Notes under the pieces: model-generated
Told to the model about the DNA's origin: nothing
What the model saw: the letters and a program-made list of their open reading frames with translations, nothing else
The model's database searches: none
Source: Cryptosporangium arvum DSM 44712
GTDB taxonomy: Bacteria; Actinomycetota; Actinomycetes; Mycobacteriales; Cryptosporangiaceae
Length of the DNA stretch: 64,000 nt
Reading direction: 5' to 3'
Assembly: GCF_000585375.1 (NCBI RefSeq)
Contig: NZ_KK073874.1
Span: forward strand, 5,115,251-5,179,250
Shown here: positions 57,882-64,000 of the stretch, in pieces
Numbering within the stretch: position 1 is the stretch's first letter
Layout: the number at the start of each line of letters is the position of its first letter
Translations under genes and position numbers: made by a program

Positions 57882-58666
57882 GCCCCGCGCCCCGCGGCGA
57901 CGGCGGAGGCGTCACGGTCGACGCCCAAGAGGTCGCCGACCTCGTCCACGAGCGCGTGGAACTCGTCCGAGTGCAGCTGCGACGCCCGGCGCGGGCGGTC
58001 CAGCGGCACCGCGACGCGCGCCACCACCGTGCCCGGTCGTGGGCTCATCACGACGATCTGGTCGGCGAGCAGCACGGCTTCCGGGATCGAGTGGGTGACG
58101 AGCAGTGCGGTCGTCGGCCGCTGTTGCCAGATCGGCGGCAGCTCGACGTTCAGCCGGCGCCGGGTCAGCTCGTCCACCGCGCCGAAGGGTTCGTCGAGCA
58201 GCAGCAGGCGCGGCCGGGTCACCAGGCACCGCGCGATCGCCACGCGCTGACGCATCCCGCCCGAGAGCTGGGCCGGTCGCGCCGACTCGAACCCCTCGAG
58301 CCCGACCGTCCGGATCAGCTCGGCCACCCGCGCGGGGTCCGGTCGCCGCCCGGCCAGCTTCAGCGCGAGCGCCACGTTCGACGTCACGGTGCGCCACGGC
58401 AGCAGGTTCGCGTCCTGGAACGCCACCGCGACGTCACCGCGCGAGCGCAGCACGTCCGGCGGTTCACCGTCGACGAGCACCGACCCGCCGGTCTGCGTCT
58501 CCAGCCCGGCGATCATCCGCAGCAGCGTCGACTTGCCGCACCCGGACGGTCCCACCAGGGCGGTCAGGCTTCCCGGCGTCAGCGTCAGGTCGACGCCGTC
58601 CAGCGCCTGCACCCGCCCGAACGCCTTGCGCACCCCGTGAATCGTCACCGAGGGACCACTGTCCAT
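57878..58666 (-). CDS. ABC transporter ATPase (SsuB/TauB/ThiZ type)
   Basis: A 262-residue ATPase: Walker A GPSGCGKST, AVAFQDANLLPWRTVTSNV as Q-loop, signature LSGGMRQRVAIARCL, Walker B LLLLDEPFGAVDELTR and THSIPEAV. This is the nitrate/sulfonate/taurine/pyrimidine-precursor importer branch. The ATG at 58666 has GGAGG at the right distance; a GTG three codons upstream does not. Its receptor and permease are in the divergent arm, so the two arms must be expressed together. Confidence 0.94.
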   Translation of the reverse strand: MDSGPSVTIHGVRKAFGRVQALDGVDLTLTPGSLTALVGPSGCGKSTLLRMIAGLETQTGGSVLVDGEPPDVLRSRGDVAVAFQDANLLPWRTVTSNVALALKLAGRRPDPARVAELIRTVGLEGFESARPAQLSGGMRQRVAIARCLVTRPRLLLLDEPFGAVDELTRRRLNVELPPIWQQRPTTALLVTHSIPEAVLLADQIVVMSPRPGTVVARVAVPLDRPRRASQLHSDEFHALVDEVGDLLGVDRDASAVAAGRGA

Positions 58667-58680
58667 CGCCGACACCTCCA

Positions 58681-58699
58681 GATGTTGATGACACCAACA
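58681..58699. promoter_or_regulatory. Operator copy 1, proximal to the ABC ATPase arm
   Basis: GATGTTG-ATGACAC-CAACA: TGTTG and CAACA are arms around 7 bases. It agrees with copy 2 at 17 of the first 19 positions and lies 14 bases before the ATPase ATG. Confidence 0.65.
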
Positions 58700-58702
58700 C
58701 TG

Positions 58703-58731
58703 ACAGCTGGGCGATTGCCGGGGCCAGCTGT
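58703..58731. promoter_or_regulatory. Inverted repeat between the two operators
   Basis: ACAGCTGG and CCAGCTGT are perfect 8-base arms around 13 bases, in the middle of the divergent promoter region. It could bind a second regulator or be a hairpin. Confidence 0.4.
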
Positions 58732-58778
58732 TTCTACGGATGTAACGACCTGCTGACCCACGCGCAATGCGACGGCGC

Positions 58779-58799
58779 GATGTTGCTCACACCAACATC
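58779..58799. promoter_or_regulatory. Operator copy 2, proximal to the receptor arm
   Basis: GATGTTG-CTCACAC-CAACATC has perfect 7-base arms, 27 bases before the receptor ATG. Together with copy 1 it lets one regulator control both divergent arms. Confidence 0.7.
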
Positions 58800-58826
58800 G
58801 CGCCGGACCAGTCGAGAGGTCGCGCC

Positions 58827-59843
58827 ATGAAGCGCCACGGCACATCCCGAATCCTGGCGGCTCTGCTCGCCCTCCTCGTCACGTTCACGGCCGCCTGCGG
58901 CGGGAACGACCAGGGCGGCGGCGACGGCGGCCCTACGACGATCCGCTTCGGCTTCAACTGGGTGCACGACGTCGAATGGGCCTCGTGGTACCTCGCCGAG
59001 AAGAACGGCTCGTTCGCGAAACACGGCGTCGACGTCACGCTCGTGCCGGGCGGCGAGAACACCCCGGCCGTCTCGCAGCTGATCGCGGCCGGGAAGGTCG
59101 ACCTCGGCGTCGCCAGCGACGAGCTGCAGATCATCAACGCCAACAAGCAGGGCGGCGACTTCGTGCTCATCGGCGCGATGTACCAGCGGTCACCGTACGG
59201 CCTGACCTGGCTCACGACCTCGGGCATCGAGAAACCGGCGGATCTCGTCGGGAAGAAGATCGGTGGCCTGCAGGGTGAGCAGCCGCGGCTGGACGCGGTC
59301 TTCACGGCCAACGGCCTGACGCCCGACTACACGTTCGTGCCGGTGAGTTACGACCCGCAGCCGCTGGTGAAGGGCGACGTCGACGCGATCACGTCGTACT
59401 CGACGAACCAGACTATCTCGCTCGGCCTGCAGGGTGTGAAGACCACCGCGATCACGTTCTCGGACTTCGGCCTGCCGTCCTACGGCGACGTGTTGTTCGC
59501 GAGCCGGTCCTACCTCGACGACCACGGGGACGCGGTGGCCGGGTTCCTGGCCGCGCTGCGCGAGGGCATCGCCGCCAACGTGGCCGACCCGGCCGCCGGC
59601 GTCCGGACGCTCGTGGACACGTACGGCCAGGACACCAAGGTCGACGAGAAGTACGCGGCCGCCGCCAACCCGGCCTACATCGCGTTGCTGGACAGCCCGT
59701 ACACCGAGCAGCACGGGCGGCTCGCGATCGACGAGAAGTTCCTGGCCGACAAGGTGTTCGCCGGCTACCGGCAGGCCGGCGAGAAGGACCTGCCCGACGT
59801 GAAGGAATTCGTCGACCTGTCCTACCTGGAGAAGTCGGCATGA
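58827..59843 (+). CDS. ABC transporter substrate-binding lipoprotein (NMT1/THI5-like)
   Basis: A 338-residue receptor with a lipobox (TFTAAC, Cys 24) after a Lys/Arg start. The NMT1-type domain shows IRFGFNWVHDVEWASWYLAEKNG-SFAKHGVDVTLVPGG, AAGKVDLGVASDELQII and LVGKKIGGLQGEQPRLDAVF (in parts). Members bind pyrimidine precursors, sulfonates, taurine or aromatic acids; the ligand here is not known. GAGAGG is 8 bases before the ATG at 58827. The stop overlaps the enolase-superfamily gene as ATGA. Confidence 0.92.
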   Translation: MKRHGTSRILAALLALLVTFTAACGGNDQGGGDGGPTTIRFGFNWVHDVEWASWYLAEKNGSFAKHGVDVTLVPGGENTPAVSQLIAAGKVDLGVASDELQIINANKQGGDFVLIGAMYQRSPYGLTWLTTSGIEKPADLVGKKIGGLQGEQPRLDAVFTANGLTPDYTFVPVSYDPQPLVKGDVDAITSYSTNQTISLGLQGVKTTAITFSDFGLPSYGDVLFASRSYLDDHGDAVAGFLAALREGIAANVADPAAGVRTLVDTYGQDTKVDEKYAAAANPAYIALLDSPYTEQHGRLAIDEKFLADKVFAGYRQAGEKDLPDVKEFVDLSYLEKSA

Positions 59844-61009
59844 GAATCGTGCGGGTCGAGCCGGTCCTCCTCGGTTACCCGAAGTCCGATCCCCCGATGC
59901 GGCGCAGCTTCGCGCTGGTCCGGATCACCGCCGCGAACGGCCTCACCGGCTGGGGCGAGGCCAGCACGAACTGGGGCCACAGCTACCCGACCGTGTTCGC
60001 GACCGCGGTGCGTGACGTGTGCGCAGGCATCCTGATCGGGCACGAGGCCCGGGACGTCCGGGGCCGGGTGGCCGATCTGCGGACCCATCTCGACGGTTAC
60101 CTGGGCCGGGACGGCCTCACCGGACAGCTGGTGGGCGCGTGCGAGATGGCGCTCTGGGATCTGGCCGGCCAGGCGCTGGGCGCCCCGGTCTGCGAACTGC
60201 TGGGGGCGGTGCGGCGGCCGATCCGCCTCTACGGCACCGGAACGACGATGTTCGACGCGTCGCCGCACTGGCACGCCCGGTACTTCGACCAGGCGCTGGG
60301 CGCCGGGTTCCCGGGCGTCAAGGTGCGCCTCGGGCGGACACCGGACGAGGACGTGGCCGTCGTGGCGGCCGTCCGCGCCCACGTCGGCCCGGACGTCTCG
60401 ATCGGGGTGGACTCGTACTGGTTCCACGACGCCCGCACCGCGCTGGCGCTGGCGTCGCGCCTGGTCGAGGAGGGCGTGGACTTCTTCGAGGAGCCGGTGC
60501 CGCAGCACCGGCACTCCGACCTGGTGTGGCTCACCGCGCGCAGTCCCATCCCGATCGCGGTCGGCGAGCGGGTGGGCTCGCCGGACGCGTTCGCGCGGCT
60601 GGCCGACGACCGGGCCGCGGACGTGTTCCAGCCCGACGCGTCGATCTGCGGTGGGCTGCTGGCCTGCCTGGACGTCGCGGCGATCGCCGCGCAGCACGGG
60701 ATCCGGGTGGTGCCGCACGTCGGTGGTCCGACGGCCGTGGGGCTGGCCGCCAACCTGCACTGGGCGACGGCCGCCGGGGTCGAGGAGATGGAGTTCGACA
60801 TCGACCCGTACCAGCCGCTCGTCGACGAGGTCAGCCCGGCGCTGGCGCTCACCGCGGTCCGGAACGGGTCGGCGGCCGTGCCCGACCGGCCCGGCCTCGG
60901 CATCGACGTCCCCGACGACCTTCCCGACCGCTTCCCCTACGTACCGGGCGACACCTACGCCGAGCTCTTCCCCGACCACGAACGCGGCCGCTCCGGGGCC
61001 CCGGCGTGA
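59840..61009 (+). CDS. Mandelate racemase/muconate lactonizing family enzyme
   Basis: A 389-residue enolase-superfamily enzyme, most like sugar-acid or hydroxy-acid dehydratases and racemases. Metal ligands are Asp 191 (GVDSYW), Glu 218 (EEPV) and Glu 243 (VGERV). The acid/base side has Lys 161 in KVR, and Asp 266 with His 293 form the mandelate-racemase dyad. A KxR in place of KxK leaves the second base uncertain. It is coupled by ATGA to the receptor and GTGA to the permease, so it acts on the imported compound or its first product. Confidence 0.92.
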   Translation: MRIVRVEPVLLGYPKSDPPMRRSFALVRITAANGLTGWGEASTNWGHSYPTVFATAVRDVCAGILIGHEARDVRGRVADLRTHLDGYLGRDGLTGQLVGACEMALWDLAGQALGAPVCELLGAVRRPIRLYGTGTTMFDASPHWHARYFDQALGAGFPGVKVRLGRTPDEDVAVVAAVRAHVGPDVSIGVDSYWFHDARTALALASRLVEEGVDFFEEPVPQHRHSDLVWLTARSPIPIAVGERVGSPDAFARLADDRAADVFQPDASICGGLLACLDVAAIAAQHGIRVVPHVGGPTAVGLAANLHWATAAGVEEMEFDIDPYQPLVDEVSPALALTAVRNGSAAVPDRPGLGIDVPDDLPDRFPYVPGDTYAELFPDHERGRSGAPA

Positions 61010-62526
61010 GGCGGGCGCGGATCGCGGCCGTCGGCGGGATCGCGCTCCTGGTCCTGGCCTGGGAACTCGCGGGACGGGCCGGGCTCGCGGACGGGTTCGT
61101 GCTGACGCCCGGCGCGGCGATCGCGCCCCTGGGCGAGGACCGCGCCCTCTACGCCCGCTCGGCGGCGGCCACGTTCGGCGCGGCCGCGTGGGGCCTGCTC
61201 TACGGCGGTGGCCTGGCGGTGCTCGCCGCGCTCGCCGCCGACCAGGTGGCGAGCCTGCGCGGCGCGGTCGACCGGCTCGCCGCGCTGGCGAACTCCGCCC
61301 CCTGGGTCGCGGTCGGCCCGATCGTGCTGCTGGTCGCGGGCGCCGAGGCCGGCCCGGTCGCGATCGCCGCGATCGCGGTCTTCTTCTACGTGTTCGTCGC
61401 GGCCGCCCGCGGGCTGGCCGCCTCGCCGCGCAGCAGCCACGAATGGTTCACGTCGCTCGGCGCCGGCCGGGTGCGGCGGCTGATCTCGCTGCAGGCGCCG
61501 CGGTCGCTGCCGTCGCTCGCCGAGGGGTTGAAGCTGGCCGCGCCGGCCGCGGTGGCCGGAGCGGTGTACGGCGAGTGGTACGGCGCCGAGCGCGGGCTCG
61601 GCGTCCTGCTGGTCAACGGCATGCGTAGCGCCCGCCCGGAGCCGATCTGGGCCGCGGCGCTGGTCTGCGCGACGGGTGGCCTGATCGCGTACGGGGTGCT
61701 CGCCGCGCTGCAGAACGCCGCCGGGAGACGCTTCGGAGCCACCCTCGCCGGCCACGAGACACCCCGGCGGAGAGGCTCCCTCGTCGCACTGGCCGAGATC
61801 GGCCTCTTCGCCGCGCTCGCGATCGGCGCCTGGGAGGCCTGGATCCGTCTCGGCGAGGTCTCCCCGCTCGTCGCCCCGGGCCCCGACCGGGTCCTGGACG
61901 ATCTGCGGGCCGACCCCGGCGCGTACCTGAGCGCCGCCGGCCACACGCTCGGCACCGCCGGTCTCGGCCTCCTGATCGGCGCGACGACCGGGATCGCCCT
62001 CGCGGCGCTCTGCTGGTGGTCGGCGATCGTCGCGGGCATCACGGTGCCGGGCCTCGTGCTGATGGCCGCGACCCCGCTCGTCGCGTTGTTCCCGCTGTTC
62101 GCGCGGGTCTTCGGCTACTCCGGCGGAACGGTCGTCGTCATCACGTCGTTCATGGTGCTGCTGCCGGGATTCGTCTACACCCGCGCCGGCCTGACCGCCG
62201 CGCTCGACGGCCACCGCGACATGGCGCGGTCGTTCGGCGGATCGAGGCGTGCGGTGTTCACCGAGGTCGCGGTGCCCAGCGCGCTCCCCCACCTCGCGAC
62301 CGGCCTGCGCATCGCGGCCGGCTCCGCGGTCGTCGCGGCGGTCGTGGCGGAGTCGCTGATCGGCACCGCCGGTCTCGGCGTCGACTTCACGTACGCCTAC
62401 TCGCTGCTGCGGATGCCCCGGGCGTTCGGCGCGGCCGTGCTCATCGTCCTGGTGTCGCTCGTCGTGTTCGCCGCGTTCGGCCGCCTCGAGCGGCTGGTCC
62501 ACGGCCGTTTCAGCGCAGCACCCTAG
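61006..62526 (+). CDS. Fused double ABC permease (SsuC/TauC type)
   Basis: A 506-residue membrane protein made of two permease domains in one chain. Each has its own EAA loop: SLGAGRVRRLISLQAPRSLP near 145-165 and SFGGSRRAVFTEVAVPSALP near 410-430. Family members are normally about 250-residue homodimers, so this is a fusion of two diverged copies that would form the whole channel. GTG at 61006 overlaps the previous stop as GTGA. Its end overlaps the convergent VWA gene by 17 bases. Confidence 0.9.
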   Translation: MRRARIAAVGGIALLVLAWELAGRAGLADGFVLTPGAAIAPLGEDRALYARSAAATFGAAAWGLLYGGGLAVLAALAADQVASLRGAVDRLAALANSAPWVAVGPIVLLVAGAEAGPVAIAAIAVFFYVFVAAARGLAASPRSSHEWFTSLGAGRVRRLISLQAPRSLPSLAEGLKLAAPAAVAGAVYGEWYGAERGLGVLLVNGMRSARPEPIWAAALVCATGGLIAYGVLAALQNAAGRRFGATLAGHETPRRRGSLVALAEIGLFAALAIGAWEAWIRLGEVSPLVAPGPDRVLDDLRADPGAYLSAAGHTLGTAGLGLLIGATTGIALAALCWWSAIVAGITVPGLVLMAATPLVALFPLFARVFGYSGGTVVVITSFMVLLPGFVYTRAGLTAALDGHRDMARSFGGSRRAVFTEVAVPSALPHLATGLRIAAGSAVVAAVVAESLIGTAGLGVDFTYAYSLLRMPRAFGAAVLIVLVSLVVFAAFGRLERLVHGRFSAAP

Positions 62527-63586
62527 GCCGTGACCACCACAGCGAGAGGCCCACGCCGGTGAACACCAGCACCACGGCCACCAGCACGAACCACACCGTG
62601 ATCTCGACGTCCACGCGCTGCAGGCCGATCTCGCTCGGCAGATCCTCGAGGACGTCGGCGAGCTGGTCGGCGTCCTGGGCCTTGAAGTAGCGGCCGCCGG
62701 TCAGGTCGGCGACCTGGGTCAGCGCGGCCTCGTCGATCTGCTGGATCCGCCGCCCGCCCCCGCGCGGGCCGCCGCCCCAGTTGCCACCGGTCAGGTCACC
62801 GGAGACCTGCTCGGGCGTGCACACCATCGGTGCGGGCTCGGTCGAGCCGAAGCCGATCGTGAACACGCGCACCCTTCGGGCGGCGGCCTGCTCGGCCGCG
62901 GTCACCGGGTCGACGCCCTGCGTGTTGGAGCCGTCGGTGAGCACGACGATCGAGTCGGGCTCGTAGTCGCCCAGCGGCGCCGGGGTCGCCCCTCCCGGCG
63001 GCGCGGCGCTGTCGCCGAGGTTGACGCCGCTGGCCGCGACGTCGGGGTTGATCTCGGCGATCGCGTCGATCGACGTGAGGATCGCCTGCCCGATCGCGGT
63101 GCCGCGGGCGGTGGTGAGCCCGTCGATGGCCGCGATCAGCGCGTCCTGATCGGTAGTGGGGGCCACCAGCAGACCGGCGATGCCGGAGAACGCGACGAGC
63201 CCGATCCGGGTGCCGTTGTCCTGCGAGCGGATGAACTCCCGCGCGGCGTCGCTGGCCACCGCCAGCCGGTTCGGCGCCACGTCGGTCGTGCACATCGACC
63301 CGGACACGTCGATCGCGAGCAGGATCGTGCTCTGGTCGGTGGGCACGGTCACCGACGCCTGCGGCCGGGTCAGCCCGGTGCCCAGCACCAGCAGCCCGGC
63401 CAGGAACAGGATCAGCGGGATCCGGCGCCGCCAGGCCGAGCGCCCCGGTAGCGCCGCCTTGATCAGCGCGACGCTGGAGACCTGGATCGCGGTGCGCTTG
63501 CGCCGCCGGTTGAACCACCACCGGGCGAGCAGCAGCAGCGGCACCGCCAGCAGCGCGAGCAGCGCCCACGGCCAGTGCAGCGACAT
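62510..63586 (-). CDS. VWA domain membrane protein (BatA-like)
   Basis: A 358-residue protein with N-terminal helices (WPWALLALLAVPLLLLARWW and IPLILFLAGLLVLGTGL), a von Willebrand A domain with the metal site DVSGSM (93-98), later Thr in TTARGTAIG and Asp in VLTDGSN, and a C-terminal membrane helix. BatA/BatB proteins usually accompany a MoxR ATPase and DUF58 protein; those genes would lie beyond the window end. It shares one base with the upstream VWA gene stop (TGATG). Confidence 0.92.
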   Translation of the reverse strand: MSLHWPWALLALLAVPLLLLARWWFNRRRKRTAIQVSSVALIKAALPGRSAWRRRIPLILFLAGLLVLGTGLTRPQASVTVPTDQSTILLAIDVSGSMCTTDVAPNRLAVASDAAREFIRSQDNGTRIGLVAFSGIAGLLVAPTTDQDALIAAIDGLTTARGTAIGQAILTSIDAIAEINPDVAASGVNLGDSAAPPGGATPAPLGDYEPDSIVVLTDGSNTQGVDPVTAAEQAAARRVRVFTIGFGSTEPAPMVCTPEQVSGDLTGGNWGGGPRGGGRRIQQIDEAALTQVADLTGGRYFKAQDADQLADVLEDLPSEIGLQRVDVEITVWFVLVAVVLVFTGVGLSLWWSRPRVLR

Positions 63587-64000
63587 CAGACGATCCTTCC
63601 GTGCCAGCGGGTCATCAGCAGGGCGCCGAGCAGCAGCAACACCAGCGCGGCCCCGGCCACCGGCGCGGTCAGCTCGAGCGGCTCCTTCTTGCTGGTCAGC
63701 CGGAGATCGATCGCGCCGGCCGCGTCGGACACCTCGTCGGTGTCCGCGGCCCGGTGGTACGAGCCGCCGGTCGTCTTCGCGATCGACGTCAGCTGCTGCT
63801 CGTCCAGCGCGGTAGCCAGCTGGTAGCCGTCGACCGCGACCGTGGTGCCCTGGGTGGTGCCCACGCCCACGGTCTGGATGCGCACGCCCGCGGTGGCCGC
63901 GAGGTCGGCCGCCGCCTGCACGTCCGCGCCGCCGGTCTCCTCGCCGTCGCTGAACAGCACGATCGTCGCCGAGGGCCAGTAGCCGAGGTCGGGCGGCGGC
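63586..64000 (-). CDS. VWA domain membrane protein (BatB-like), 5' end outside the window
   Basis: The frame runs off the right edge. About 137 C-terminal residues are visible: WPSATIVLFSDGEETGG (late VWA strand with the metal-site Asp), GVRIQTVGVGT, KTTGGSYHRAADTDEV, and a final membrane helix AGAALVLLLLGALLM. It is translated just before the BatA-like gene. An internal GTG at 63960 is not the start, because the domain continues upstream of it. Confidence 0.9.
   Translation of the reverse strand, partial: PPPDLGYWPSATIVLFSDGEETGGADVQAAADLAATAGVRIQTVGVGTTQGTTVAVDGYQLATALDEQQLTSIAKTTGGSYHRAADTDEVSDAAGAIDLRLTSKKEPLELTAPVAGAALVLLLLGALLMTRWHGRIV

Overview
The window is 64 kb of very GC-rich DNA (well over 70% by eye) with dense, mostly divergent or convergent short operons, frequent GTG starts and many 4-base start/stop overlaps (ATGA, GTGA, once TTGA). 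This gene content is typical of a large-genome soil actinomycete, perhaps near the Frankiales, Cryptosporangiales or Micromonosporales; I cannot name the genus. It includes SARP regulators, PknB-type kinases (one with a WD40 sensor), a PucR regulator, many TetR regulators, a monomeric isocitrate dehydrogenase and DUF2293, DUF3455 and DUF1996 proteins. I see no rRNA, tRNA, CRISPR array, integrase or transposase.

Layout. 1-9.4 kb: end of a glyoxalase-like gene, an AraC regulator beside an orphan copy of its sensor domain, proline iminopeptidase, an MFS exporter, icd, a DUF2293 protein, a TesB-type thioesterase and a catalase-fold protein. 9.5-15 kb: a cation/proton antiporter, a secreted DUF3455 protein and a three-gene operon (flavin monooxygenase, SDR, PucR regulator). 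15-16.2 kb: a gene-free stretch of short tandem repeats. 16.2-18.4 kb: a truncated SARP, a carboxymuconolactone-decarboxylase-like protein and an aldo/keto reductase. 18.5-19.9 kb: a secreted protein with a proline-free collagen-like tract. 19.9-27 kb: a seven-gene operon (polar amino-acid ABC transporter, asparaginase, CutC, ROK kinase) divergent from a ROK repressor. 27-32.7 kb: an acetyltransferase, TetR regulators around an alcohol dehydrogenase and a broken aldehyde dehydrogenase, and a decayed ArsR gene.

32.7-40 kb: a kinase with WD40 repeats, a DHFR-like reductase, a 1002-residue SARP/ATPase/TPR regulator and an alpha/beta hydrolase. Two matching SARP-type heptamer repeats tie the last three together. 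A DedA protein follows. 40-46 kb: a frameshifted TetX-like monooxygenase divergent from a TetR gene across two operators, then a double-headed dynamin-like GTPase coupled to a small membrane coiled-coil protein, and a PAP2 phosphatase. 46.4-49.3 kb: a coupled operon of a long TetR protein, a winged-helix-like protein and a PPDK-like protein with a 7 x 15 bp repeat next to its catalytic motif. 49.4-54.5 kb: secreted DUF1996 protein, small membrane protein, two acetyltransferases and a second kinase.

54.5-62.5 kb holds a divergent regulon. One arm is an ABC ATPase, FAD oxidase, XRE-cupin regulator, SnoaL-like protein and IPNS-like oxygenase. The other is a lipoprotein receptor, an enolase-superfamily enzyme and a fused double permease. 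Two nearly identical operators sit between them. The transporter is split across the arms, so both must work together, probably to import and oxidise one unidentified organic compound. The window ends in two VWA (BatA/BatB-like) membrane proteins, the second cut by the edge.
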